Notes: generated by a model from the letters alone, not told the origin. A DNA stretch of 64,000 nt from Protopterus annectens (GCF_019279795.1 NC_056744.1:1510349351-1510413350); one strand, 5' to 3'; counted from the stretch's first letter, positions 1 through 12,862 are shown. A program made the numbers and translations.

Positions 1-1649
1 AGATTTATTCTAGATGTGGACCAAAGTATAAAATTAACAAAAAAATTAGTAAAAAAAAATTACAGCATTTTTTAACAGCATAACCTTTTGTGAGAAGTTA
101 TTCTCATCTCATGAATGAAAAGATATGTAAAGCAAATTAGGACCTGTCCTCAGTGATGCACACGTGCAATTCTACCTCAGCTACTTGTGCAAACCTAGAC
201 CTTTTCCACAAGAAAAAAGACTGACAACTTGTTCCAGTAATAAGTACAATGTCCTAAATATAAGACTATCTGATGGCAGTTTGGGCTGTATATGGTGCTT
301 TGATAGAGTTCCTGCCATGAATTTTAATTACGGCTGAAATAATTTTATGCTCAATACAAAATACTTTGAACTGGGTTTGCAAAGTTATGGCAAGAATCCT
401 GTATAAAATATTCCCCCTGAAATTGTTCTGTAATGCCAGGTGCCGTACATGATTAATGTGTCTCCTTGCACAATGCTCACAAAAGTGATTTAAACCACCA
501 CGTTCTCCTTTACTCATTAATTATGAGGTAGTGCAGGAGTTTGACTTTGAGGTAAGAGTAAAAGACAGATATACATTTGATAATATTGATATGGTCCCCT
601 TAAACCTTGCCAAGCTTGATACATGGTTCCCTTGCCAAAAAGTTTGAACAGCACTGTTGAAAAGGAATGAATGCACAGATACTTGCTGATGAAATGAAGG
701 TGTAAGATAATTCTGTTCCGTGTCATGTAAGGGAGTGATCCTTTGCTGTAGGTGAACATTACTGAACATGGTATTTTTGATGTAGTCCTTCCTAATAACC
801 TTCTATACATCTAAACAATTAATTCAAGCACAGAGCTTGTTTGTACAAACCCTCTGAAAACAAGTAGTCATGTTACTGAATAGAAGAGGAAGGTAAAACA
901 CAGCATTTATGCAAACTGCAGCTTTTGACTGTAGTTAAGAGCTAGTTTTTCAGACGCAGCTCATTCACATTTACTCCCACCTTATGACATAAATAATTAG
1001 AACAAATGATGGTGCACCCTGGCATATTGTTAATACCCAAGATGTGCTTACTTACATGAAAGTTGTTGTTTGGGAGTTATCACCAAAAGGTGACACCTCT
1101 TACTGCCAGTCAGATCCAGGCTTTTTATACTAAAAATATTAACTATTTTAGCATACAGCTTCCTGAAGTACCTACAGTTAGAATAAGTAGGTTTCAGAAG
1201 AAAAGCTGTAACATTTAATTAAGTAATATCCCAAGAAAAGAACAAGAATGACGAACATTGGAGAGGCAACTTCATTTAGTGTGGAATATCAGTATAAAAC
1301 AGGAAGAGAACAACAAAATGGCGTGGTGGGGTGAAGAGCTATTTTTGTTATACAAATTATATGACTTTATGGAATCTAAAAAGTTAACATTTATGATGTA
1401 ATGTACAAGTATGTGTAATACAGAAAAAAGTAACATGCTCTAGTAATAACAGCAAAGTGCTGCATTAAGAAAATCACATGATTATTCACAACTGGCAGAA
1501 TATAGCCCATTCCTAATTCTACTGTGAAGTTTAAAGAGTGTGAGCCATATCACAGCAAAGGGCAACATGAAATTCACAGGGGCAGGAGTCTCTAAACAGC
1601 TGATGTATGATAAAGAAACAATGCTAAAAGTAAAAACTAAAATATTTAC
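1..1649. other. TRIM gene intron or 3' flank; no coding sequence recognised
   Basis: AT-rich DNA below the TRIM exon. Because the TRIM gene is on the minus strand, this should be its first intron. I looked on the minus strand for a coiled-coil or SPRY exon and saw none, so the remaining exons probably lie outside the window. The short open frames here have no recognisable domain. Confidence 0.4.
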
Positions 1650-2066
1650 CTTATACTTACTGCTTGCTTCCTGCACATTCAGGAAGTTGTGGCAGCGATG
1701 ATCAGGAACACACAATGAACAAACCAAAGTTTCATCACTTTCACAGAACAACTCCAGCCTTTTAACATGTTTCATACAGAGAAGATCACTGTCTTTCTGT
1801 CTAAGGTCTGGTACTTCTTTCGGACTCTGTTTATGCAACGTTTGAATCACATTTGCTAGTAGCCGGTTCAGTGTGTACTTTCTGGATGGGTTTTCCTCTC
1901 TGCACTCAGGACAGGAAGGTTTTTCCTCTCTATCCCAGACTTGGTCAATACACGTCCTGCAGAAGTGATGTCCACACTCTAGCATCATTGGAACATTTAG
2001 CTCTTCAAGGCTCACCGGACAGATTAATTCCTCCAGAACAGCTTCAGCTTGTTTGCTAGATGCCAT
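1650..2066 (-). CDS. TRIM-family RING/B-box protein, first coding exon
   Basis: The 139-codon exon encodes the N-terminus of a tripartite-motif protein, a family of mostly E3 ubiquitin ligases. The RING finger covers residues 16-55, with Zn ligands C16, C31, H33, C36, C39, C52 and C55. A B-box type 2 covers residues 97-126 (C97, H100, C108, D111, C116, C119, H123, H126). The start is the ATG at 2066, which fits the usual TRIM N-terminus; an upstream in-frame GTG is not needed. The exon ends at 1650 in AAG followed by GTAAAT, in phase 0, right after the Glu-Ala...Tyr-Lys segment where TRIM first exons normally end. A second GTAAGT lies 10 bases earlier. The second RING ligand is Ser19 instead of Cys (codon AGC), so Zn site 1 is incomplete. 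The coiled-coil and C-terminal domain are not in the window, so the TRIM member cannot be named. Confidence 0.85.
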
Positions 2067-2376
2067 TGTAAATAAAGTCTGCTTCACGGTTTCACTTTCA
2101 TTTAGCAGGAAATGAACTATTACTAGTGGGACCGTCTTTATTTAAAAGCACAGTACATTCTTTCTAGGTGTTAACTGCTGTAGCAGGATGAATTTTACAG
2201 CCAGGAAGATGAATTTTGACAAACAGAATTTGGACAATCAGTATTAATGTCTCAGTTATCTCAGTGTTTAGAAAAGTAGGAATAAGGGTATAGCATCTTC
2301 CCAGAATTCAGCCTCCTACAAAAAGAAAAGTAATGATTTTGCCATTATTAACATGGCCACACACACGCACGCGTTT

Positions 2377-2377
<1 letters not shown>

Positions 2378-2437
<60 letters not shown>
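2378..2437. repeat. (TG)n microsatellite
   Basis: Uninterrupted TG dinucleotide tract of about 60 bp, directly upstream of the TRIM exon. Confidence 0.95.
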
Positions 2438-2438
<1 letters not shown>

Positions 2439-2524
2439 CACCTTTTTGGCTCGCTTTTCTTTGATTCTGATTTTATACATTTGTTGAATAGTTATTTCCA
2501 CTCATCACAAGTGCCTCTTTTTCA

Positions 2525-2690
2525 GGGAAATGCATTTTCTGAAAAATATGAAGCCTGAAACTCGAATGTCTGTCATAATTTAGAGACTTCAGTCTTGTTG
2601 ACTTACCAGAAAACCACACATTTTATGAATAATAGATAAAAAAATATGAGGTAAAAATGGACATTATATAAAATTCTGGACAGTGGAAAG
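2525..2690 (-). repeat. Dispersed repeat X, copy 1
   Basis: The reverse complement of this segment aligns clearly with 56410-56605 and with the reverse complement of 20640-20790. Shared words include CATAAAATGTGTG, the run GAGTTTCAG, and a GACAGACATT-like block. This is an interspersed repeat family of about 170-200 bp that I cannot name. No internal pol III boxes or terminal inverted repeats were recognised. Confidence 0.65.
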
Positions 2691-2929
2691 GTATGGTCTC
2701 ACAGCAGGCAAATGGAAACGATCAAACCCTGCATTTTGGAGTACAGGAAGCTACAGAAGTTCAGTTCATTTCGTAGATGAAGTTTCTTGAGAATCTGCAT
2801 GTCCTGTTTGTTTCACTGTGGGATTTCAGTTGGCGTTCTGGTTTCATTTTCAGCACAATCCCAAAGACATGCATTAGGTATATATTAGCTAACTAATTTA
2901 CTTGTAAGTGTGAGTGCAGTGTGCACGCA

Positions 2930-4150
<1,221 letters not shown>

Positions 4151-4238
4151 GGCATTTAATGCTGAACTGTATAACGAGTGACTTGACCTGTGTGTTTTTA
4201 TTTGTTAAATCCATTTGAGATTACCTGTTTACACTTAA

Positions 4239-5860
4239 GTGTGCATAAATCTACAGTCTCCAGTTAACCGGCATGCTGCTCTCACAATTCTGTCACCCTC
4301 TGTCTGTGCATATCTATATAAATATACATATGTATATAATCTCCTGTTGGGTGGTGATATTTACCCTAATCCTGGCCCTTCTTCACTATACAACTCTAAT
4401 AGCATTTTCAAAAGTCCCACTAATAGTCAGATTACTTCTGGACCCACTGATTCATTACAAACAATGCACATAAACATTAGAAGCATAAAAAACAAACTCT
4501 ACAGTGTTCATGCCCTTATGGTAACATATTCCCCAGATATACTTGGTATCACTGAAACTTGGCTAAACCCCAATACATCAGACAGTGAAATACTGGCCCT
4601 AGGTTATAAGATACTTAGCCTAGATAGACCTACCAAAAAAGAGGTGGGGTAGCCATTATCTATAAAAACTCCTTAGACATTACCGTAGCAAATCTACAAC
4701 CTCCTTCATTCAACAAGGCAGAAGTCCTAGTAATCGAGCTAAGCATTAATAACAATAAATCCATAAACATCATCTGTTCCTATATTCCCCCAGGGGACAA
4801 CATAGAAACACTAGAGAGTCTATTACATTGTCTCTCTAACAACCACCCTCAGGAATCTATTATTCTTGGAGATTTTAATATAGACTGGTCCACCTGCTCC
4901 TCCCACAACCTTATCATTCACATCAACCTGTATGTATTCACCCCACTGATTACATATCCCACCAGAATAGACAAATCCTCAAAAAAGGAAAGTATCCTTT
5001 ACTGGATACTCATCAATAATCACAGCTCTACATCTTCATATGGAGTACTACCTGATCAATTAAGCGATCATCTGTCCACCTTTATTATAAAAGCCAAATC
5101 TGAATATGCCCATTGCCCCATCTATAAGACTATTAGAACTACCAAATACTTCAACACAAAGCTATTTCAGGATGAACTAAAGCTGTGTAATTGGTCCATA
5201 CTACATCACCTTCCCCTTGAAAATGCTGTCTCTTACTTTAATACCACATTTCTCACAATCCTAGACTCTGACACACCATCTAGGACCACTAGAGTTAAAT
5301 AAAATCCAGCCCCATGGTTGAGTAAAAATACCATAACTAAAATTAAATCAAGGAATAAAACCTGGTCACAATGGAGAATCACCAGATCACCTAACGATCA
5401 CCTACTGTACCGCCCACTCAGAAGCGACACAAAAAAGTCCATCTTGAGAGACAAAAAGGAGTATTTCTATCACCTTCAGCAAAAAAATTAAAACAACCCA
5501 CAAAAGTTTTGGTCAGGTATTAAAAAATTACTCCACCCAGGTACAACCACCACCCCTAACCCATCAACATGCCAAGGCCCGCAACCAAAATGTATAGCCA
5601 ACAGCTTTAACACCTTCTTTACAGAAACAGTCCAGGATCTAGCCAACCAGCATAACTCCATTTTAACAAATAACCACCCTCTAGTACCCAATAGTAAGCT
5701 ATCCTTTAGCTTCAACCCTATGTCAACCAACTACATCAGGAAACTTCTTACCAAACTAAAACCCACTTCACTAGCTGCAGATCTCCTCCACACCAAATAT
5801 CAGCAAATAGCTTCAGATGCCATAGCCCTACCCATATCCATCTTAATCAGTAGATACATC
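4239..5860 (+). mobile_element. L2/CR1-like LINE, 5' half (endonuclease region), decayed
   Basis: Plus-strand non-LTR retrotransposon. An N-terminal hydrophobic stretch ends in a 2A-like motif, followed by an apurinic-endonuclease domain: HINIRS at the domain start, the ITETWL block near 4550, and ILGDFN near 4868. The endonuclease continues in another frame after about 4650, giving the SDHL-type block near 5065, and then runs into the RT linker. There are several frameshifts plus stops near 5300 and 5490. The copy breaks at about 5860 inside the RT finger region and resumes at 10735, with the gypsy element between. The 5' boundary is not defined. The copy is inactive. Confidence 0.8.
4356..4379 (+). 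other. 2A-like (NPGP) motif in LINE N-terminus
   Basis: The frame from 4239 reads a Leu-rich stretch, then Gly-Gly, then DIYPNPGP. The 2A translational-recoding consensus is D-(V/I)-E-x-N-P-G-P. Here only the Glu position differs (Tyr). 2A-like sequences at this place, before the endonuclease, are known in CR1/L2-type LINEs. Whether this variant still causes peptide-bond skipping is unknown. Confidence 0.6.
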
Positions 5861-7159
5861 TGTGACACTCATGCACTGGCCCAGCAATCAAGGAGCCTCA
5901 ATCCTCACTACTAACACCAGTGAGGGGTGTCCATAAAAGGAAAGGATAATAAATACGCAGACAGTAAAGTACAATTTCCCTTGAGAGCACACAGAGATCA
6001 CAGTCAGTCTGGGACTGGTTTCTCCCTTTCTCTCCAGGTCCCCAATAAGACTTCCCACTGGCACAGCTATAGGGTCCAGATCTCAGCCTAGTGAGCAAGC
6101 TAAAACCTCCAGCACCCTCTCTGTCCAACCAGTGCTTCGTGCCCCTGCCCAAGTAGCTGACACACACACTTTGAGATAAAAGTTTATACAACCACACAGA
6201 CACTCCTGAGGAAGGCTGGCAAAGGTTCTCCAGCTGTGCCCCCTTACCCAGACTATACGGTAGAAATCACTGCCACCACCCAGCTAATATTTATCAGCTA
6301 CTCAAAAGCCCTTATTAAAGGGTGTCCAATTATTACTGTGCAATATTATTATCCAATTGGAAAGTGTGATTGAACAGCAAAGCTTATTTAGAGTGACTTG
6401 GTATAGTATCACTATATATATATGCAATGTACTCTAGAGTTTAAATTATCTCCATACAAAACAGCCACAGTTGAAAGGTTTAAAATATTTAATAATAAAT
6501 AATAAAGACACAAGACAACACTTCTTACTACACAGTGCTAGCCAAGAGTTCAGACACAGGAAAATGCATAAAATAATATAGTAGAATAGTTCTGACATCA
6601 GTACAGAAAACAACTGTCTAATCTTCCTATTTACTAGCTATTTCTAAGAGAAAACACTAAAGTCTAAGATCCCCCTTACATACAGACACAGGCAGAGTGG
6701 TGAGTTGGATGTTCTCAAGACAAATGCTCTAATTCTCTGATTCTTTCTCTCCTTAAATTGATAACACAGTACCACTGATTCATTTCAGATTATATAATTT
6801 CTTTCTGGCTCCCAGGCTAACAGAACTCAGAGGTTAATGGCCCTTTTGATCTTGCAGCTAGTCAGGAAGCAAGGGTAATAAAAGCAATTATACATGCAAA
6901 TTCTAGCAATTAACTCTGGTCTCAAGACAATAGCCAGAATGCCTCCCTCTAGACATCTCGGCTCCGAATTTTGACATCAAAGAATTGACTTATCAGCTTT
7001 CTTACAGAAGAGTGCACTGTTACATTTTTGCAGTTCAATATCCAATGCAGTCTTTTCACATTTAAGAGAGCAAGCCTGTGGCTTATATTAATATTTACAA
7101 ATGATGGAATTATCCACAAAATTCTATCTAGCTAGGTTGGCAGCCTTCGCATATCTTCA
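5861..7159 (-). repeat. 3' LTR of the gypsy element
   Basis: About 1.3 kb. Its inner 421 bp (6739-7159) match 10312-10734 almost base for base, which identifies the two as LTRs of one element. On the minus strand it begins TGAAGATATG directly after a purine tract. The outer end, TGTGACACTC at 5861 on the plus strand, is placed by the TG/CA rule and by where L2 homology stops. Confidence 0.75.
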
Positions 7160-7178
7160 CATATCTCCCCCCCAGATA
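7160..7178 (-). other. Polypurine tract of the gypsy element
   Basis: On the minus strand a CTGGGGGGGAGATATG run lies immediately before the 3' LTR start. This is the expected position for the plus-strand primer of LTR-retrotransposon reverse transcription. Confidence 0.7.
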
Positions 7179-7428
7179 ACTCAAGCTAGTTCTTCAAGTG
7201 ACCCTTGAGAAATGTTGCTTGAGAGGGTTAGGTCTATCTAAATATACCTTACCCCATTCCCTGTCTTGAGAGCCCATCTGCATTGGCATTGCTAATCCCA
7301 CTGTGGTGCTGCACTGACATATCATATGTTTGCAACCCTAGGCTCCATCATAGCCACTTGGTATTTTTCTGGCTGGCTCTGTGTATCCATGTTAGGGGGT
7401 TGTGATCTGACACTACAGTGAATTTTCT

Positions 7429-8432
7429 TCAGTACAAATAAGGCTGTGTCTGCAGTGCCCACACTATGGCTAGACATTCATTTTCTGCAGCTGCATAGCA
7501 TTCCTCACTGGGTTGGAGCCTATGACTGAGATAAACCACTGGGTGCTCTTCTCCCTCTGAAGAAATCTGGCTAAGTACAGCCCCCACCCCATGGTTTGAA
7601 GCATATACCTGCACAACAAATTATTTGCTGTAATTTGGACTGGCTAACACAGTGAGTCCTCCCAAAGCTTCTTTAAGCTTCTGGAATGCCTGCTTACATG
7701 CTGTGGTCCAAACTACATTATCTGGCCTGTTCTTCCTTGTCAGGTCTGTGAGGGGAGCAGCTATGGTACTATAACTGGGGATGAACTTTCTGTAGTACCC
7801 TGCTGTCCCTAAGAATGCCCTCACCTGCTTTTTGGTAACATGTGCAGGCCATGCCTGAATGGCTTCTACTTTGGCAGGTTCGGGCCCGATCTTACTATTC
7901 CCCACTCTATGTCGCAGGTAGGAGACCTCTGCCATATCCACTTGACATTTACTGGTCAACCCTGCCCTCTGTAGTCTGTCCAGCACCTCTGTGACATGTT
8001 GAAGGTACTCTTGCCAGGAATGGCTGTAGATGGCAATATCATCTAGGTAAGAAAGGGCAAATCCTCCTGCTCCTGCTAGGATATGATCACCAACCTCTGG
8101 AAAGTTGCTTGGGCATTTTTCATCCCAAAGGGCATCTTTGTGAACTCATACAAACCACAAGGAGTCACAAAGGCTGACTTCTCTCTAGCACTGCGAGTCA
8201 AGGGCACCTGCCAGCAACCCTTGGTAAGATCAGTAGTTGCAAGATACTTAGCCCCACCCAGCTGCTCTAGGGCCTCATCTGTCCTAGGAATAGGGTAAGC
8301 ATCTGACCATGTGTGACAATTTAATTTCCTGTAGTCCACAGAGAACCTGGTGCTGCCATCCTTCTTTAGCACAAGCACCTCTGGATAGGCCCAGGGACTG
8401 TTGGACTCTTGAATCACCCCTTGTTCCAACAT
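7429..8432 (-). pseudogene. pol: Gypsy pol remnant: reverse transcriptase and RNase H
   Basis: RT starts near 8432 with the MLEQGVIQ segment and shows VDYRKLN, the first catalytic Asp in TTDLTKGCW, FGMKNA, and an intact YLDD near 8060-8050 read across a frame break. The RT connection follows (AFLGTAGYYRKF). RNase H begins at 7614, but the first catalytic Asp expected before the AS-N-x-G-x-GAVL motif is Tyr (7612-7614), and the frame ends early. At least two frame breaks separate 8432-8076, 7986-7621 and 7614-7429. The product would be non-functional. Confidence 0.85.
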
Positions 8433-8607
8433 CTCCTTGTATCTCCTCCCTCAATGTCTGTTTTATCTCTCTCAGGCACCCTTTAAGGGGCCAGCCTAAT
8501 AGGCCTTTGGGGTCCTGTATCCACCTGGTGCTGCACCAGGTGGGTGCACCCTAGTTTCCCAGTAAACATGCCCAAAACTCCTGTAACACTGCTTGGATTT
8601 ATCAAGC

Positions 8608-9823
8608 CTAGGTAGGAGATAGCTGCTGGGACATTACTAGCCCTTCCACTGAGGTGTCAGTCCTAGCATCACTGAGGAGATCAGTCACCAGATCTTCCTC
8701 AGACTTCTCCTGCAATCTACTACAAATGCTCAGCATAAGAGCCTCCCTATTGTGGTAAGGTTTCATCATGGTAACATGGTACAATTTGTGCCCCTGCCTC
8801 CTGCCTAGTAGTTCCACCACGTAGTTAACATCACTTACCTTTCTTATCACTTTGTAGGGTCCCTCACAAGCTGCTTGCAGCTTGTTGTGTCTGACAGGAA
8901 TGAGACCCATTACCTGCTGCCCTACAGCATACTCTCTGTCTCAAGCATTCCTGCCATGCCATACCTTTTTCTGTTGTTGGGCTTCTGCCAGGTTTCCCTG
9001 GGCCAGGTACATGAGTTCCCTGACCCTTGCCCTGAGGTTTAGGACATATGTCACAACAGACTCCTTGTGAGGTTCACACTCACCTTCCCACTCATCTCAA
9101 ATTAAATCTTGAGGTCCCCTCACCCTATGCCCATACAACTCAAAGGGGTGAAAAAACTGTGGATTATTGGGGAACCTCTCTGTAAGCAAACAACAGCTGG
9201 GGCAAATATTTGTTCCACTCCCTCTTAAACTGGTCAGCAAATACCCATAGCATGGACTTGATTGTAGAGTTTAACCTCTCAACAAGACCATTAGTCTGGG
9301 GATGATATGGGGTGGTCTTCAGGTGCTTCACTCCACAGGACTTCCACAGACAAGCGTGCAGGTCTAACATTAAACTGGCACCTCTGTCAGTCAGTATTTC
9401 CTTTGGGAAACCTACCCTGCTGAAAATCTCTAACAGAGCATTTGCCACATTTTCTGCCTCAATGGAGGGCAGAGCCACTGCCTCAGGGTATCATGCAGCA
9501 TAATCCACTACTACTAGGATATACTTTTACCCTGTTGAACTTGGGATACTCAGAGGCCCCACAATATCCATAGCTACCCTCTGAAATGGCTCCTCAATCA
9601 CAGGCAAAGGCATCAAAGCAGCTCTTACCTTGTCTCTTGCCTTGCCTACCTTTTGGCACTGCTCACAGGTCCTGCAGTACCCTGTTACATATCTGGAGAT
9701 TCCAGGCCAAGAGAAGTTCTGCATAATATGTTTCTTCATATGTTTTATGCCCATATGACCTGCAAAGGGAATATCATGGGCTATGGCTAGAAGCACCAAA
9801 TGGTAGGCTCTAGGCACTACCAA
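8608..9823 (-). pseudogene. pol: Gypsy pol remnant: integrase
   Basis: The HHCC zinc-binding domain lies at about 9770-9650 (GHMGIKH ... CRTCEQC). The DDE core shows Asp in MDIVGPL (~9555), Asp in LTDRG (~9385) and Glu in NGLVERLN (~9285). The C-terminal domain (8910-8608) has the YHVTMMKPYH segment that normally closes gypsy integrases. It is broken into at least three frames. It lies upstream of RT on the coding strand, contrary to the usual gypsy order. Confidence 0.85.
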
Positions 9824-9972
9824 CTGCTGTACTTTCTCACCTTCTAGCCTTCCCTCAGGAGTCCATTCTCTGTACAGTAACCCTTTGACCCAGTATACAG
9901 ATTCCCCTTTCCTCGAGAATCAGGTGCCTCACTAGCTAACTGCCTCAGGCATTGCAATGTAGGGTTTGAGAG

Positions 9973-10311
9973 CTAACCCTGTCTCAACTTTATCTTTGTA
10001 ACCGTTCCCAGCTCCCTGTCCACAGGAAGTCTGGCATCCTCTGACAGTGGTGCCTCACTGTCAGCTTGGTTACTACTTCTACTCACCTCTACCCTTGCAG
10101 TCCCTCTGTCCAAGGGAACATCAGCACCCACAAGCAGTTGTGCCTCACCTTCAGTCTCACTGCTACAGTGTAGCTTTTTCCCTGAAGTAACCACCTCATC
10201 AGTCCCGGCTGCAAGTATGCAGTCTGTCTGGTTCTCCCCCAGGCTACCAGACTCACCTGCTTGTCTCCAAGCCTGACTGTGGGTAAATGCACAAGCCCAT
10301 GGTAATGCTTG
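9973..10311 (-). pseudogene. Gypsy internal sequence between LTR remnant and integrase
   Basis: An acidic, Ser/Glu-rich open frame runs from 10356 through the LTR break point to 9973. It has no protease or gag motif. It is probably pol sequence upstream of integrase, now fused to the truncated 5' LTR by deletion. Function not recognised. Confidence 0.4.
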
Positions 10312-10734
10312 GATTCTTTCTCTCCTTAAATTGATAACACAGTACCACTGATTCATTTCAGATTACATCATTTCTTTATGGTTCCCAGGCTAACAGAACT
10401 CAGAGGTTAATGGCCATTTTCATCTTGCAGCTAGTTAGGAAGCCAGGGTAATAAAATACATTATACATGCAAATTCTAGCAATTAACTCTGGTCTCAAGA
10501 CAATAGCCAGAATGCCTCCCTCTAGACATCTCTGATCTGAAGTTTGACATCAAAGAATTGACTTATCAGCTTTCTTACAGCAGAGTGCACTGTTGTTACA
10601 TTTTTGCAGTTCAATATCCGATGCCGTCTTTTCACATTAGGAGAACAAGCCTGTAGCTTATATTAATATTTACAAATGACAGAATTATCTACAGAATTCT
10701 ATCTAGCTAGGCTGGCAGAATTCACATATCTTCA
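10312..10734 (-). repeat. 5' LTR remnant of the gypsy element
   Basis: 423 bp matching 6739-7159. Only the first third of the LTR (minus-strand sense) remains. At 10312 it joins internal coding sequence directly, so the rest of the LTR and the primer-binding site are deleted. Confidence 0.8.
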
Positions 10735-12180
10735 GACCATAAAAGAATGTACCATATCCTCCATTTGGAAGGTATCACATGTGATACCATTACATAAAGG
10801 GGGGAATTCTACCGAAATGTCCAACTACAGGCTAATTGCTATACTGTCCTCACTAGCCAAAATCTTAGAAAAGTGCATTCACAGTCAGCTAATGCACATT
10901 CTTACCCATAAAAAAATTACTAGCCAACTCACAGCATGGCTTTAGGCCCCATCATAGCACAACAACTGCACTCCTCTCATTCCCCAGTACTATTAACAAT
11001 AACAGCAATAATGGCCAATTGTCATCAGCCCTCTTTTTTGACCTCTCCAAGACTTTTGACAAGGTTAACCACCACCAACTTATCCGCACACTGGAAAATG
11101 TGTCCGTTAATCAACTGGCCATTCCGTGGTTCCAAAACTACTTACTGGGTAGAAGTCAGGCTGTACTTTGGCAAAACAACCTGTCCTCACTACTCCCAGT
11201 CACTCTTGGGGTTCCACAGGGCTGTATCCTGGGACCACTACTTTTTTCTATCTTTATAAATTACCTCCCTACAGCAATCCCCAGTGCCACCTGCATTCAG
11301 TACACCGATGACTCCACTTTGATTTCTACAGCCTACACCCCACTCAAACTCTAATCCATAACCCAAACAGCATGTAATACCATTGAAAACTGGCTTTCCA
11401 ACTGCCAACTGATTTTGAATCACAAAAAAACTAATTATTACTATTCACCCCAACCCGGCGGTCCCCTCCCACAACCTTTACTGTGATTTCTAACAATGGA
11501 ACTATTATCACTCCAGCTACCTACACAAAACTGCTAGGAGTGCACATAGATATCCATCTAAAATTTGACCTCCATATAAGCCAAACCATAAAAAATACAA
11601 ACAAAAGAATTGGTTCACTGTATAGGAACAGGGCATTCTTAACCCAAGAAACTAGATACACTATTGCCTGCTCCCACCTCATATCAACACTTATGTATGC
11701 ATCCCTTATACTTACCAACTTGGCTAAGGCTGAACTAAACAAACTATCACGCAGTTACAATCGCATAGCCAGTTTCACCAGCAACTCTAAATTTCGTACA
11801 CATCACTGTCAAAACCTCAAACTACTCAGCTGGCTTGAATTCCCTAATCTCCTTCTATATAACCAACTTAATACGTAAAAGTGCTTCACCACCCTGATAA
11901 GGTACCTGCTCTCAAATCTTTACTAACACCTCATACTAGTGCATGGCCATTCAGATCCACTGAATAACTACTACTCAAGATTACAAAATCCCGCAACTCA
12001 GCAGGTGACTCCCTCTTCCCCGGCTACATTACCAAAACATGGAACCACTTGCCACCAGATCTAACTCAGGAATCCTCCTTGGTTAAATTCAAGAAAAAAC
12101 TTAAATTTATTTCACATCCCACTGGATATGCACCCGAGCTATACCTGGGTGATTTTGGACTCCCTCTTTCCCATACCCCT
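10735..12180 (+). mobile_element. L2/CR1-like LINE, 3' half (reverse transcriptase)
   Basis: Continuation of the LINE split at 5860. RT blocks in order: VIPLHKGG and NYRLIAIL (10780-10850), FFDLSKTFDKVNH with the first catalytic Asp (11035-11070), GVPQGCILGPLLF (11205-11250), and the catalytic YTDD near 11300. The thumb follows (YTKLLGVHID near 11520), then the C-terminal region to about 12180. Several frameshifts and stops make it inactive. The frame at the left break (ILISRYI) and the right break (TIKECTISSIW) fit one ancestral RT. Confidence 0.85.
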
Positions 12181-12189
12181 CTTGGGGCT

Positions 12190-12320
12190 TGATACAGTGG
12201 GGTAAGGAAATTAACTTTTTCCCACTGTAGTGCGATCTTAAAGTTGGTAAATTTAATTCATGGGGGGTGTGGAGGGCAGTGCCCTGACATGGGGGGTGCA
12301 GGGGGGCTTGCCCCCTGCAG
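12190..12320 (+). repeat. GC-rich repeat Y, copy 1
   Basis: Contains GTAGTGCGATCTT, an AGTTGG-ATTTA block and G-rich/C-rich complementary tracts. It shares this block with 58130-58230. It follows the LINE end and may be a separate small element. Family not recognised. Confidence 0.45.
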
Positions 12321-12509
12321 AAACATAGTAAAAAGTATGTTTGGCAGTTTGGTGTCATTATTTGTGGAGAGGATGTTATTTTCTTGTGATTTGTATTGTT
12401 AGATGTCATGAAATTTGTTGTTATGAGTTTTAGATGTTTTGGGTTTTAGATGTTCTGGTCTCAGTGTTATGAAATTCGATGTTATGGGTTTTAGATGTTT
12501 TGAAGTAGA

Positions 12510-12513
<4 letters not shown>

Positions 12514-12571
<58 letters not shown>

Positions 12572-12580
12572 TATATATAT
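12514..12580. repeat. (TA)n microsatellite
   Basis: TA repeats adjoining the left end of the palindromic MITE; the right end at 15115 also borders TA repeats. Confidence 0.95.
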
Positions 12581-12862
12581 GGTTTACTACTGAAATGTCG
12601 AACGGCACTACATCGACTGTACTATAGTCGAACACGGAAGTTCGAAAATAGTAATGTTGATGACAAAAAAACAATCTAGGAATGGTTTTAACATATTAAG
12701 AAGAACGGTTGGTGCTCAAACCCAGACTTGTAATCCAAAACAAAGAGGCACCAAGGATCCACAGGCACAAAAACTTTTAATGGTAGACAGGAACCAGCAC
12801 GAAAATACAAAAATATAGGTGCACTCAGGATACAATAAAAACCATTAACGTTCTACAAAAGT

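Larger units (their letters stand above)
5861..10734 (-). mobile_element. Gmr1-like gypsy LTR retrotransposon, internally deleted, inserted in the L2 LINE
   Basis: On the minus strand the order is 5' LTR remnant (10734-10312), integrase (9823-8608), reverse transcriptase (8432-7621), RNase H (7614-7429), polypurine tract, 3' LTR (7159-5861). RT and integrase sequences are clearly Ty3/gypsy, but integrase precedes RT as in Ty1/copia. That order defines the Gmr1-like group of deuterostome gypsy elements. The inner part of the 5' LTR, the primer-binding site, gag and protease are missing. The minus-strand LTR starts TGAAGATATG and ends GTGTCACA (TG...CA). Flanking L2 sequence resumes on both sides; I could not find a clean target-site duplication. 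Confidence 0.85.

Noticed and set aside
7429-9823. Ty1/copia assignment from gene order
   Set aside because: RT and integrase motifs (VDYRKLN, TTDLTKG, HHCC spacing) are gypsy-like, and the Gmr1 group explains the order.
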